A stretch of DNA of 43,234 nt from Bacteroidaceae bacterium (GCA_017483665.1 JAFUVM010000031.1:1-43234), one strand, 5' to 3'. Positions 18,491-26,396 are shown, counted from the stretch's first letter. The notes: a model not told the origin generated them from the letters alone. Translations and numbers: made by a program.

Positions 18491-19711
18491 TCAGTCAGTG
18501 GGGTAGTGGGCTTTGACGTATTCGTCGACCCATTCGTAGTATTCCCGCAGAGCTTGAGCCCCATCTTTCTTCTTTCTGACCTTCTTCATGGCATCGCGGG
18601 CATGGCTGAACACTTCGCGTTCCAGGGGCACGACGCGTTGCACGATGCCCGTGCCAGCGGCATTCACCAGCTTGCTGAGGTCGATGTAGTCGCGCACATT
18701 GCCTCGTTTCAAGCTAAAGACCTTCAGCTTCTGCGCGATGGACTGAGAACAGAGCCACGACTTGCCGTTCTCGCCATGCTGTACGATGGTGGGGAGGGAC
18801 ACGCCTTCCTGCAGCATCAGAGGAATGGCAACCGAGCCGCAAGGCCAGCCGATGTTTGTCCAGCTGACGGTAAGGGAAGGCTGTTCGCCGGGAGCGACCC
18901 CCTGGACGAGTATGGCACACGACGTGATGTAGCGCGGAATGAACTCGGAGAAGTGGACGAAGTGTGTGTCGTCCTTGTCCTTCGGCAACTGGTCGTAGAG
19001 GTTCTGCTTGGTCAGTCCGTGTGTGAGATATCGTGGCGTGTTGGCTATGAGGTATTCACAGTCGAGGTTACCCTTGCGATGTGCTTCAGCCATGAAGTCG
19101 GTAATCGCCATGAAGCGTTCCACTCCGCGGTCGATGTCGCGGCAGCCGGTCATGCCGTGATTCGTGCGCACCAGATATCCGTCGGGAGCCACATTGGGGT
19201 CGTTGGCATCGAACTTCACATAGCCCGAGTCGCCTGTCTCATAGTAGGCGCATCCGCCTTCGCTGTCCAAAACACCGAAGTTGGAGTTCAGGTCCCGAGG
19301 CTTGGGCAGCGTGTCGAGCAGGTGCTCGAAGTCAGCCAAGGTCCGGCAAATCTCCAAGGCCCGGCGCATCAGGCGACCGTCGCCCGACGTGTCTTTGTCC
19401 TTGCAGCCGTTCATGTTGTAGGCCGCCGTGTTGATGATGGCAAAGCCTGCCTCGTTGTGTCCGCCCCAGATGTCGGTCGGCTTCTTGTCCCAGGACGCGG
19501 CAATGCCCATGTAACGGTAGATTTCGCCCTGCACGTCGGTCACCACGTTGTTCACGTCGCCTGTGTCGCGGTTCTTGAAGATGAGCGGTCGTCCGTCCTT
19601 GGTTGCCTTGCCCGAGACGATGAACGAAGTGCAGGCACTTGTCCCTTCGGGAAATGCAAGGCACAGGCTGACGGTCAGCAGCAGGAATAACTTGCTGATG
19701 GAAATTTTCAT
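18491..19711 (-). CDS. Secreted Ntn-hydrolase, C45/acyltransferase-like
   Basis: The product is 406 aa from the ATG at 19711-19709 (MKISISKLFLLLTVSLCLAF); the longer frame would run into the TPR gene. A signal peptide ends at PEGTSA, directly before Cys27 in CTSFIVSGKATKDGRPLIFK followed by NRDTGD. These match the N-terminal nucleophile hydrolase group that includes C45 acyltransferases, C69 dipeptidases and bile-salt/penicillin acylases. Other motifs are GGHNEAGFAIINTAAYNMNG, NSNFGVLDSEGGCAYYETGD and YLVRTNHGMTG. Signal peptidase cleavage alone could expose the catalytic Cys. It hydrolyses an unknown amide bond in the periplasm or outside the cell. It lies 10 bp after the TPR gene. Confidence 0.75.
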   Translation of the reverse strand: MKISISKLFLLLTVSLCLAFPEGTSACTSFIVSGKATKDGRPLIFKNRDTGDVNNVVTDVQGEIYRYMGIAASWDKKPTDIWGGHNEAGFAIINTAAYNMNGCKDKDTSGDGRLMRRALEICRTLADFEHLLDTLPKPRDLNSNFGVLDSEGGCAYYETGDSGYVKFDANDPNVAPDGYLVRTNHGMTGCRDIDRGVERFMAITDFMAEAHRKGNLDCEYLIANTPRYLTHGLTKQNLYDQLPKDKDDTHFVHFSEFIPRYITSCAILVQGVAPGEQPSLTVSWTNIGWPCGSVAIPLMLQEGVSLPTIVQHGENGKSWLCSQSIAQKLKVFSLKRGNVRDYIDLSKLVNAAGTGIVQRVVPLEREVFSHARDAMKKVRKKKDGAQALREYYEWVDEYVKAHYPTD

Positions 19712-19721
19712 GAAGAGTTCT

Positions 19722-21758
19722 TTAGGGTTGTTTTGTCTTTTGCTTCGAATACTTCTTGATGAGGTTATAGGCGGTATAGATGCCAAGTTCACCCGCCTGC
19801 GAGAGGTCGCTCAGGCCCTGCTCGGTCTGTCCGCCCAGGATATAGGCAACGCCGCGTCCGTAGTAAGCGCTGGGGAAATGCGGGTCGAGCTCCAGGGCAC
19901 GGCTGAAGGACTTTTGTGCTGCGAGATAATCCGCCAGCTGCACCTGCACGCAGCCTATGTTGTAATGCAGGAACGGGACGTCGGGCATGAGGTCGGAGGC
20001 TTTGTTGTAATCCTGCACGACCATGAGGTAGCCGAGGCGGAGGTCGGAAGCGGGAGCGGTGGTCTGCTTCACTTCGAGCTGGGCAAAGCGGCATTGTGCT
20101 CGCAGGATATAAGCCATCGGGTCGGAGCCGTTCGTTTGTATGAGGTGAGTCATGTCCCAGATGGCATTCTCAAAGTCGCGGATATGATAGTAGTCGAGGG
20201 CACGGTTCAAGAGCAGATTGCGGTCTGCCATGTCGAAGGTCTTTTGTTCAAACTCCTCTATCCGTTCGGTGAGTGCAGTTATGGAGGTTTGGTGTGCTTC
20301 TGTCTGCTTTGCGGTCAGCGGAGCCTCGTTAGCCGTCAGATACAATTGATGCGGAAACACATGTTGATTGTTGAGTTCCTCTATCTGAGGACAGTAGGCA
20401 ATGTATGTGTTGGTCTCGGAAGTCCTTCTGTAGTATGTGAGCGAGTAGATAGGCTCCGGCCTCAGTTCTGTCTGGCGGTTCTGCACTTTGCCGCGATACT
20501 CGCTGACGTACTCAATATCTTCCTCGTGAGTGTCCTCTTCGACAAGGGCCGCATAGTCCTCGATGTTGTGCTCGCTCTTCTTGCGGGTGCGGACAGGGCG
20601 CTTCTTGCCCTGAACGGCGTCCAGCCGGGCCTGCAGCACCTTGAACTCATCCCTCTCGGCACCGTTTATGTCGCCTATCTTCCGCTTGATGGCTGCCCGT
20701 TGGCGATAGCCTTCCCAGAACTCGGGGTAGTCCTTGATGACGGCGCTGATGTCGCGAATGGCACCGTTGTAGTCGCCGGTGTTGTCGAGCAGGAGGGCGC
20801 GGTTGTAGAGGGCTATGGTGTTGTCGGGCTCCAGGTTGAGCACGAAGTTGAAGTCCTCGATGGCAAGGTTGTCCTCGCCCACGTTGGCGCGGAGCAGGCC
20901 GCGGTTGTAGTGTGCCAGGTAGTTGTTCGGTTCCAGGTCGAGGCAGGCGTTGTAGTCGGACATGGCTCCCCGCAGGTCGTCCCTGTTGTAGCGCACGAGG
21001 GCACGGTTGACGTAGAGTCCGGCCTCGCGAGGTGTCTGCGTGATGGCCTTGTCGAGCGACTCTTCCGCTTCCGCGTATTCCTTGCGGTTCGACTGGAACA
21101 TGGCCTTGAGCCCCCAGGCCTTGGCGTCGTAGACGTCCATGTCGATGGCGCGGTCCGTCCACTTCTCGGCTTTGACGGTGTCGGCACGCAGCAGGGAGAC
21201 CTGTGCCTTCATGGTGTACTGCTCGGCCTCTTTGGGCCAGTGGCGTATCATGACGTCGAGTGTGGAGTCGGCGCTCTCGTACTTCTTCTGTTCTATCTGG
21301 CAAAGCACCAGGTTGTGCCAGGCATTATGTTCCAGGGGGTTGATGCCAAGAGCCTTGTGGTAGTCTTCCTCGGCCAGGGCATACCGGCCCTGATTGATGC
21401 GGCACAAGGCTCGCAGGATGTAGTGGTTGAGGGCATAGGGATTGCGCTCCACGGCATTGTTGCAGTCTATCTCGGCTCCCTGGTAGTCCTCGAGGTAGTA
21501 CTTTGCCATCGCGCGGTAGAAGTAAGGTTCGCCCAGCCAAGGCTTCACGGCAATCACCATGTTGAAGCGCTGGATGGCAAGCACGTAGTCTTCGTAGTAG
21601 AGGGCGTTGCGTCCCATCAAGAGTACGCGGTCGGTGTTGATCTGAGCCAATACGCATTGACCATTGACCATTGTCCATTGACCATTAATCGTGCGCCAAT
21701 GGATGTTGAAAAAACCGGCGAGCATAGCCACAAGCAATAATAGTCGCTTTACCCTCAT
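19722..21758 (-). CDS. Secreted tetratricopeptide-repeat protein
   Basis: The product is 678 aa from the ATG at 21758-21756. It contains about ten or more TPR units from residue 50 on, such as DYVLAIQRFNMVIAVKPWLG, NYLAHYNRGLLRANVGEDNL and DYLAAQKSFSRALELDPHFP. The N-terminus MRVKRLLLLVAMLAGFFN looks like a signal peptide, but residues 19-36 (including RTINGQWTMVNGQ) are encoded by a TGG(T/A)CAA phrase repeat before LAQ-INTDR, the likely cleavage point. The protein should act as an envelope scaffold; no partner is evident. A charged, basic central stretch (KKRPVRTRKKSEHNIED, about 365-385) separates the TPR blocks. It follows def and precedes the Ntn-hydrolase. Confidence 0.8.
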   Translation of the reverse strand: MRVKRLLLLVAMLAGFFNIHWRTINGQWTMVNGQCVLAQINTDRVLLMGRNALYYEDYVLAIQRFNMVIAVKPWLGEPYFYRAMAKYYLEDYQGAEIDCNNAVERNPYALNHYILRALCRINQGRYALAEEDYHKALGINPLEHNAWHNLVLCQIEQKKYESADSTLDVMIRHWPKEAEQYTMKAQVSLLRADTVKAEKWTDRAIDMDVYDAKAWGLKAMFQSNRKEYAEAEESLDKAITQTPREAGLYVNRALVRYNRDDLRGAMSDYNACLDLEPNNYLAHYNRGLLRANVGEDNLAIEDFNFVLNLEPDNTIALYNRALLLDNTGDYNGAIRDISAVIKDYPEFWEGYRQRAAIKRKIGDINGAERDEFKVLQARLDAVQGKKRPVRTRKKSEHNIEDYAALVEEDTHEEDIEYVSEYRGKVQNRQTELRPEPIYSLTYYRRTSETNTYIAYCPQIEELNNQHVFPHQLYLTANEAPLTAKQTEAHQTSITALTERIEEFEQKTFDMADRNLLLNRALDYYHIRDFENAIWDMTHLIQTNGSDPMAYILRAQCRFAQLEVKQTTAPASDLRLGYLMVVQDYNKASDLMPDVPFLHYNIGCVQVQLADYLAAQKSFSRALELDPHFPSAYYGRGVAYILGGQTEQGLSDLSQAGELGIYTAYNLIKKYSKQKTKQP

Positions 21759-21818
21759 AGCTCTCAATGTTAAACGACCAATGGTCAATGCTCAATAGTC
21801 AATGGTCAATGTTCAATG
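21657..21818. repeat. Inverted phrase arrays around the TPR gene start
   Basis: CCATTGACCATTGTCCATTG-type units at 21657-21690 lie inside the TPR coding region, and GGTCAATG-type units at 21779-21818 lie between def and the TPR start codon. The two arrays are in inverted orientation and flank the start codon at 21758. Confidence 0.75.
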
Positions 21819-22373
21819 TAGCTTCACTTTCACTTTGTAGTTGCAGGAGAATTTGCCTTTCCTGATGTCCTGCAGCCTGGGCTTGGTGAGCTGCCGGCGC
21901 AGGCCTTGCAGGTGGTCGGTGAAGACGACGCCGTCGAGGTGGTCGAACTCATGCTGCATGACGCGTGCCAGGTAGCCTTCCACCCATTCGTCGTGCTCCT
22001 GGAACTGTTCGTCCTGGTAGGTGACGCGGATGCGTGTGGGGCGTTTTACTTTCTCGTGAATGCCGGGCAGACTGAGGCAGCCTTCCTCCGAGGTGTCGGT
22101 CTGTGTCTCGTCGTACTCCTCGATGTAGGGGTTGATGAAGGTGCGGATGTAGCCTTTGTACTCGGGCAGGTCCTCGCTGATGACGTCGAGGTTGATGATG
22201 GCGAGCCTGATGGGGAGGCCCACCTGGGGTGCTGCCAGTCCGATGCCTTCGCTGTGCTCCAGCGTCTCGTACATGTTCTTGATGAGTTGCTGCAGGTCGG
22301 GGTAGTCCGGACCTATTTCCTCGGCCTCCTGTCTGAGTACAGGCTGGCCGTATGTGTAAATGGGTAATATCAT
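21813..22373 (-). CDS. def: Peptide deformylase
   Basis: The 186-aa enzyme removes the formyl group from the initiator methionine of new proteins. All three metal-site motifs are present: GIGLAAPQVG, EEGCLSLP with the Cys ligand, and MQHEFDHLDG with the two His ligands and catalytic Glu. It lies 33 bp after ruvX and is separated from the TPR gene by phrase repeats. Length and motifs are normal for the family. Confidence 0.97.
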   Translation of the reverse strand: MILPIYTYGQPVLRQEAEEIGPDYPDLQQLIKNMYETLEHSEGIGLAAPQVGLPIRLAIINLDVISEDLPEYKGYIRTFINPYIEEYDETQTDTSEEGCLSLPGIHEKVKRPTRIRVTYQDEQFQEHDEWVEGYLARVMQHEFDHLDGVVFTDHLQGLRRQLTKPRLQDIRKGKFSCNYKVKVKLH

Positions 22374-22378
22374 TGTCT

Positions 22379-22403
22379 TAGTTCATGGTTCATGGTTCAT
22401 AGG
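22379..22403. repeat. Phrase repeat between ruvX and def
   Basis: Three copies of the GGTTCAT unit (GTTCATGGTTCATGGTTCAT) fill almost the whole 33-bp gap between the ruvX stop and the def start. Confidence 0.8.
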
Positions 22404-22406
22404 CCT

Positions 22407-22820
22407 TCAGACGCGTCTCTCCATCCACCCTTGCAGGATGATGACGGCGCTCACTTCGTCCACGAGGGCTTTGTTGCGGCGTGCCATCTTGCCGATGCCG
22501 CTCTCCAGGATGGCGTGCTGTGCCATGACGCTGGTGTAGCGCTCGTCCCACATGTCGACGGGCACGGCAGGGAATGCCTTCCGGAGCTGTGCGACGAAGG
22601 CCTGCACGCGCGGCAGGTTGTCGCTGTCGCGTCCGTTGGTCTGTCTGGGCAGTCCCACGACGAAGCGTTCCACGTCTTCGCGTGCCAGGTAGTCCTTCAG
22701 GTAGGGCAGCAGCCGCGGTGTGTCTACGGTGGTCAGGCCGCCCGGAATAATCTGCAAGGGGTCCGTCACAGCCAAACCGGTGCGACGGACCCCATAGTCT
22801 ATTGCAAGAATTCTTCCCAC
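22407..22820 (-). CDS. ruvX: RuvX/YqgF-family RNase H-fold nuclease
   Basis: The 137-aa protein contains RILAIDYGVRRTGLAVTDP, FVVGLPRQTNGRDSD, MWDERYTSVMA and ALVDEVSAVIILQGWME, the conserved acidic core of the YqgF/RuvX family. In E. coli the homologue processes the 5' end of pre-16S rRNA; the family was first annotated as a Holliday junction resolvase. It is probably co-transcribed with def and the genes downstream. Confidence 0.93.
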   Translation of the reverse strand: MGRILAIDYGVRRTGLAVTDPLQIIPGGLTTVDTPRLLPYLKDYLAREDVERFVVGLPRQTNGRDSDNLPRVQAFVAQLRKAFPAVPVDMWDERYTSVMAQHAILESGIGKMARRNKALVDEVSAVIILQGWMERRV

Positions 22821-22849
22821 ATTATATATAATAAGAGGCCTTTTCCTGC

Positions 22850-22910
22850 TTCTTCCCCTTGTCGGGAAGGGCTGAAGGCTTCTCTCCTTTCGGGGAGGGG
22901 TAGGGATGTG
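22850..22910 (+). repeat. Two tandem palindromic elements, intergenic
   Basis: Two copies of the hairpin plus G-run layout follow each other: CTTCCCCTTGTCGGGAAG with GGCTGAAGG (22850-22878), then CTCTCCTTTCGGGGAG with GGGTAGGG (22882-22910). They lie between the ruvX start and the SPOR gene stop. Confidence 0.6.
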
Positions 22911-22913
22911 TGT

Positions 22914-23405
22914 TTACTTCTTGTAGAGCAACCATGCTCCGGGGTACTGACCTTCGAGCTGTGCGCGCTTCTGAGCTGCCTCGCCCTTGGTGTCGTAGCT
23001 GCAGGCTACCACGCGGTAGAACGTCTGACCGTTGACCTGAGCCTGTGCCACGCAGCTGTTGTAGCCTTGGCCTGCGAGCTTCTGCATGAGGGCCACGCCG
23101 TTGCTCTTAATGGTGACAGATGCTACGACTACGCCGTACTGCTTCAGGGGGCTGCCTTCCACGAAGGCTACGCTCTCGTTGCGCACCTGCACATTGCTGT
23201 AGTCGGTGACGGGAGTCGTCGTGACGGGAGTCACCGTCTGGGTCGTTACCTGCTGTACAGGAGTGGTTGTCGTCGTCGTTACGGTCTCGGTCTGCTGGGC
23301 CTTTGCCTTTTCGTAAGCTTTCTTGTAGGCACTCTCTTTACTCTTACATGAGGACATCATGAAAACAGCGCAAACGGCAGCGCCCATCAAAAGAATTTTT
23401 TTCAT
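22914..23405 (-). CDS. SPOR-domain lipoprotein
   Basis: The 163-aa protein starts with a lipoprotein signal (MKKILLMGAAVCAVFMMSSC, lipidated Cys20). A charged linker and a Thr/Val/Gln-rich low-complexity stretch follow (residues 40-70). The C-terminal domain from about 78 to 163 (QYGVVVASVTIKSNGVALMQ, YRVVACSYDTKGEAAQKRAQ, YPGAWLLYK) has the SPOR pattern. SPOR domains bind glycan strands lacking stem peptides at the septum, so a cell-division or envelope role is likely. It is transcribed alone from a promoter at 23454-23461, divergent from the YtxH trio. Confidence 0.85.
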   Translation of the reverse strand: MKKILLMGAAVCAVFMMSSCKSKESAYKKAYEKAKAQQTETVTTTTTTPVQQVTTQTVTPVTTTPVTDYSNVQVRNESVAFVEGSPLKQYGVVVASVTIKSNGVALMQKLAGQGYNSCVAQAQVNGQTFYRVVACSYDTKGEAAQKRAQLEGQYPGAWLLYKK

Positions 23406-23453
23406 ACGTTTGTTTTATTAGTGTTTTTGGTTCTTTTCCTTTATATTTCTGCG

Positions 23454-23461
23454 CAAAATTA
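23454..23461 (-). promoter_or_regulatory. -7 box for the SPOR lipoprotein gene
   Basis: TAATTTTG on the minus strand (23461-23454) lies 48 bp before the ATG and fits TAnnTTTG. Confidence 0.55.
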
Positions 23462-23535
23462 CGCCTTTTTCTCCACTAAACCAACTAAAATGGAAGGAAT
23501 TTCTCTGTTCTTAACATTTTTTCTCGTTTTTCTTG

Positions 23536-23565
23536 TTGCTGATTAACAAAAAAGAGCTACATTTG
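23536..23565 (+). promoter_or_regulatory. Promoter for the YtxH/holin-like trio
   Basis: TTG (23536-23538) and TACATTTG (23558-23565) with a 19-nt spacer form a near-ideal Bacteroidota promoter. An AAAAGGAGGAC ribosome site follows, about 10 nt before the ATG at 23620; such a strong Shine-Dalgarno is unusual in this phylum. Confidence 0.75.
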
Positions 23566-23619
23566 CCACGGAGAACGTAAAAAACATCACATCAACCCTA
23601 ATAAAAGGAGGACAACATT

Positions 23620-23832
23620 ATGAAAGCATTGAATTATCTGGTAGCCTTCGTGGGCGGCGCAGCCATCGGTGCTGCTTGCGGCCTGCTCTTTGCCCCCGAG
23701 AAGGGCAGCGACCTGCGCGAGAAGATTGCAGAAGCCCTGCGCAAGCGCGGCATCAAGCTGAACCGTCAGGAGATGACGGACCTCGTCGACGAGATTGCCG
23801 AGGAGATTCAGGCCGCTAAGGAAGAGGCCTAA
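23620..23832 (+). CDS. YtxH-domain small membrane protein
   Basis: The 70-aa protein has one glycine/alanine-rich membrane segment (YLVAFVGGAAIGAACGLLFAP) followed by EKGSDLREKIAEAL and an amphipathic acidic helix, the YtxH pattern. Members are often stress-induced envelope proteins. It is the first gene of a three-gene operon with a holin-like protein (24-bp gap) and a basic protein. Confidence 0.85.
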   Translation: MKALNYLVAFVGGAAIGAACGLLFAPEKGSDLREKIAEALRKRGIKLNRQEMTDLVDEIAEEIQAAKEEA

Positions 23833-23856
23833 ACCTGCTGAATCTGCAGCAAAGAC

Positions 23857-24231
23857 ATGTTCGGCATAGAAGACTACACCGAAAGCCTCCGGAAGCTCTG
23901 GCAGGAGACCAAGGGCTATCTGGAGTTGCAGAAGGAATACTTGACCCTGGATGCCGCGGAGAAGCTCATCGTGCTTCTCTCGGCGGCAGCCCTCGGTGCC
24001 ATTTGCCTGGTCATTGGGGCTATGGCGCTTTTCTTCCTGCTCTTTGCCCTGGCTGCGTGGGTGGGGCAGTTGTCGGGCAGCGTGGCCCTGGGGTTCCTCA
24101 TCATGGGTGTGGTGCTTCTGCTCTTGATGGCAACTGTTTATTTCAAGCGCAAGGCGTGGATTATCCAGCCGCTTGCGCGCCTTGTCGTGGGGCTTTTTGT
24201 CCGCGACGATGAAGAGGAGGAGGCCGTATGA
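23857..24231 (+). CDS. Phage-holin-superfamily membrane protein
   Basis: The 124-aa protein has an N-terminal amphipathic helix (YTESLRKLWQETKGYLELQK) and two long hydrophobic segments (about residues 36-65 and 70-95). It ends in an acidic tail (RDDEEEEAV). This resembles the chromosomal 'phage holin family' proteins that often follow YtxH genes in Bacteroidota; these are not part of a prophage. Its last four bases overlap the next gene (ATGA), so translation is probably coupled. Confidence 0.75.
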   Translation: MFGIEDYTESLRKLWQETKGYLELQKEYLTLDAAEKLIVLLSAAALGAICLVIGAMALFFLLFALAAWVGQLSGSVALGFLIMGVVLLLLMATVYFKRKAWIIQPLARLVVGLFVRDDEEEEAV

Positions 24232-24491
24232 GCAGCATTATGCAGTCCCCCGACATTCTTGCAGCCCTGCAGCAGCGCAAGAAGGCGACCGCCCGTCGCT
24301 TGCAGGCAAGCCGTCAGCGCGTGGTTGACGCGTCGGCTCCCCTTACCTCTCCGCGCAAGTCGGCCGACGGCAAGCCCAGCGTCACCCGCCTTGTGTCCAA
24401 CGGCATCGCTGCCTACGAGGGCATCCGCATCTTCCTGAACGTCTTCTCCGCCGTGCGCACCTTGTTCGGCCACCGTCGCCGCCGCAGGTAA
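24228..24491 (+). CDS. Small basic protein, third gene of YtxH operon
   Basis: The 87-aa product is rich in Arg and Lys: QQRKKATARRLQASRQRVVD at the N-terminus and HRRRRR at the C-terminus. A possible short hydrophobic stretch (GIAAYEGIRIFLNVFSAVRT) lies near the end. I do not recognise a named domain. The ATGA overlap with the holin-like gene shows it belongs to the operon and is probably a partner of the two envelope proteins. Confidence 0.7.
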   Translation: MSSIMQSPDILAALQQRKKATARRLQASRQRVVDASAPLTSPRKSADGKPSVTRLVSNGIAAYEGIRIFLNVFSAVRTLFGHRRRRR

Positions 24492-24606
24492 GGCACCTGC
24501 GCTTCCGGCTTTTCTCCCGTTGCGCTTCGGCCAACGGACTGCCTTGATTTTTTCCCCGCCTCATTGTATATTTTCCTTCGCCTCGGCATATAAAGTTCGT
24601 CGCGGC

Positions 24607-24710
24607 CTGTGATAAAACTTTTTCAGTGGCTTTGAAATATATTTCCGTGGCACTAAAATATATTTCCAAGCCTTTGAAATAAATTTCCAAGCCACTGAAA
24701 AAGTTTTTAT
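24607..24710 (-). repeat. 21-bp tandem repeat ending in a long hairpin
   Basis: On the minus strand four 21-bp units run from 24690 to 24607 (TTGGAAATTTATTTC-type). The outer unit ACTGAAAAAGTTTTAT (24630-24612) pairs with GCCACTGAAAAAGTTTTTAT (24691-24710) as an 18-19 bp stem with one bulge. This lies about 120 bp after the YtxH operon. Confidence 0.75.
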
Positions 24711-24722
24711 CCGTGCGGTTTG

Positions 24723-24766
24723 GAATTTGTGGACGTGAAGCAAAGAATTTGTTCACGTGAAGTGGG
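24723..24766 (+). repeat. 22-bp direct repeat, two units
   Basis: GAATTTGTGGACGTGAAG (from 24723) and GAATTTGTTCACGTGAAG (from 24745) repeat with a 22-bp period. They lie just upstream of the promoter at 24795-24823 and could be activator sites. Confidence 0.6.
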
Positions 24767-24794
24767 GAAATTATCATTTTTCCGTTGAAATGTT

Positions 24795-24823
24795 TTGTAA
24801 ATCAAAATAATTTCGTAACTTTG
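24795..24823 (+). promoter_or_regulatory. Promoter upstream of structured leader or small RNA
   Basis: TTG (24795-24797), an 18-nt spacer and TAACTTTG (24816-24823) match the consensus well. The next coding start is 300 bp away at 25132, so the first product is a long untranslated RNA. Confidence 0.65.
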
Positions 24824-24829
24824 TGCCAG

Positions 24830-25057
24830 GAACATACATTATCAGGCTGAATAACGAACATGATGCATTCATTTATTATAAGAAATGTGTGTGATGCCTT
24901 CCGTCAGGAAGGTAGGGTCGGGGCGTACCTGACTTTTACCCCCCCCCATTTTCCTAAGCGATAATAATCAAGAAGAGACTGGTGCGGCACACGAGCCGCC
25001 CAGGTCCGCAAGGCGCGTTTGTGCCCCGGCTGACGGGCGCAGGCACGCCTTTTTTCG
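24830..25057 (+). ncRNA. Candidate small RNA or attenuator with intrinsic terminator
   Basis: Between the promoter and 25057 there is no credible ORF but a series of hairpins. These are CCTTCC-GTCA-GGAAGG (24897-24912), GGTGCGGC...GCCGCCC (24981-25001), and a final stem GGCG...GTGCC / GGCAC...CGCC followed by TTTTTT (about 25011-25056). A run of nine C (24939-24947) lies between the first two. The RNA of about 225 nt either ends here as a small RNA or acts as a terminator-controlled leader for the LRR gene at 25132. I could not match it to a known RNA family. Confidence 0.45.
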
Positions 25058-25131
25058 CATGATGCCGATTTGTCATTTAATACTATGTACATCTACTTAA
25101 TAACATGTCTAACTCTTAATTTGAAAGAACC

Positions 25132-26382
25132 ATGAAGATGAAACTATTCTCTTTGCTTGCTGCCGTGCTTGTTTCGCTGGCAGCCAACGCCGAAACGAAG
25201 ACCATCGTTTGGGACAGCAGCACTATCGGAAGCATCAGCCTCGGCAAAACTGTCCGCTGGGGCGGCGATACTGCCCTTATCGTCTTTGCAAAGGATGACA
25301 TCTACCTGAAGATGGAAGACCTCAACAACACACAGACCGACTTCTACGGACGCGGCCTCTATACGAACGGACAGGTGTTTTTCACGCCCTCCAAAGGCAA
25401 ACTCACCCAGGTGGTCATCATCGCTTCGCAACAAAACGTGGCTGACGGATGGACTACCCAAGACAACCGGCTCATCTGGACGGGCGACTCTGCCCGCGCG
25501 TACATCTACGGCGACCGTAGCTCTGTCTCAATACTGGGCATACAGGACATCAGCTTTACGGTAGAGGTTCCGACAGACATCGTCGGCCCGACGAGCGGTG
25601 TGGAGGTCAACGAGACGAACTTCCCCGATGCGAACTTCCGCCGCTGGATACAGAGCCAGAGCTATGGCGCCGACGGAGTGCTGACTGCCGAGGAGATTGC
25701 TTCTGTGAAGACAATGAATATATACGACAAGTACATCGCAAGCCTGCAGGGCATAGAGTTCTTCACAGCCCTGACTGACCTCCAGTGCCAGCGCAACCAA
25801 TTGACGTCGCTTGACGTGTCGAAGAACACTGCCCTGACCAATTTGGCTGCCTTCGACAACCAGTTGACATCGCTCAACGTCAACGGCTGTGCTGCACTTA
25901 CCGGGCTGTCCTGCTCGGGCAACAGGCTGTCCTCGCTCACAGTATTCGGCTGCACGTCGCTGACAAACCTGACCTGCTACTCAAACCAGATCAAGGGCGC
26001 AGCGATGGATTCCCTCGTCATGAGCCTGCCCGTCGTAAGCAGCGGCAAGATAAATGTCCTTTACTACAAGGATGAAGCCAACGTGATGACTACCACACAG
26101 GCTGCAGCTGCGAAAGCCAAGGGCTGGATTCCCCAGTGGCTCGACCTGAACTACGGCTGGGCGGAATACGCCGGCAGCGAACCCGAGGCTCCGACATACA
26201 GCATCTCCGGCATTCCCGCAGGATGGAAGGTGAACGGCGAAGTCATTGCAGGCTCCGACTCAACAAGCATCGGCACAGCCCACTTCCCCGAAGGTGCCGA
26301 GGTTATCTTCACTCCCGCCAACGTTCCCGCCGGCAAGAAGATAAAGAGTATAAAGGTTGTGAGAAAGCAGAGTACCCGTTAA
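25132..26382 (+). CDS. Secreted leucine-rich-repeat protein
   Basis: The 416-aa protein has a signal peptide (MKMKLFSLLAAVLVSLAANA). A beta-rich N-domain of about 130 residues follows, then an EF-hand-like or linker segment (NFPDANFRRWIQSQSYGADG). LRRs of the Bacteroidota type lie at about residues 205-290: LTDLQCQRNQLTSLDVSKNT, LTNLAAFDNQLTSLNVNGCA, LTGLSCSGNRLSSLTVFGCT, LTNLTCYSNQ. The end is a small domain (GIPAGWKVNGEVIAGS...GKKIKSIKVVRKQ). A surface binding role is plausible; ligand unknown. It lies 14 bp before the next gene, in the same operon. Confidence 0.8.
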   Translation: MKMKLFSLLAAVLVSLAANAETKTIVWDSSTIGSISLGKTVRWGGDTALIVFAKDDIYLKMEDLNNTQTDFYGRGLYTNGQVFFTPSKGKLTQVVIIASQQNVADGWTTQDNRLIWTGDSARAYIYGDRSSVSILGIQDISFTVEVPTDIVGPTSGVEVNETNFPDANFRRWIQSQSYGADGVLTAEEIASVKTMNIYDKYIASLQGIEFFTALTDLQCQRNQLTSLDVSKNTALTNLAAFDNQLTSLNVNGCAALTGLSCSGNRLSSLTVFGCTSLTNLTCYSNQIKGAAMDSLVMSLPVVSSGKINVLYYKDEANVMTTTQAAAAKAKGWIPQWLDLNYGWAEYAGSEPEAPTYSISGIPAGWKVNGEVIAGSDSTSIGTAHFPEGAEVIFTPANVPAGKKIKSIKVVRKQSTR

Positions 26383-26396
26383 AACACAGAGACAGA

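Noticed and set aside
16354..18516. A 720-codon open frame on the strand opposite thrS
   Set aside because: It is a shadow of thrS, whose motifs are complete. The antisense product shows no domain and covers the thrS promoter.
19548..21740. A 730-codon open frame opposite the TPR and Ntn-hydrolase genes
   Set aside because: Both sense genes have clear domains; the antisense frame is a composition effect of GC-rich codons.
23857..24231. Prophage holin
   Set aside because: No lysis or structural phage genes are nearby; the YtxH/holin-like/basic trio is a chromosomal envelope operon.
24939..24947. Phase-variable poly-C tract controlling a gene
   Set aside because: The tract lies in a non-coding leader or small RNA, not in a reading frame or a promoter spacer. 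On/off switching by slippage is not evident.
24960..25057. Signal recognition particle (4.5S) RNA
   Set aside because: The segment CAGGTCCGCAAGGCGCG recalls the SRP tetraloop region but lacks the AAGCAG asymmetric loop partner and the closing long stem.
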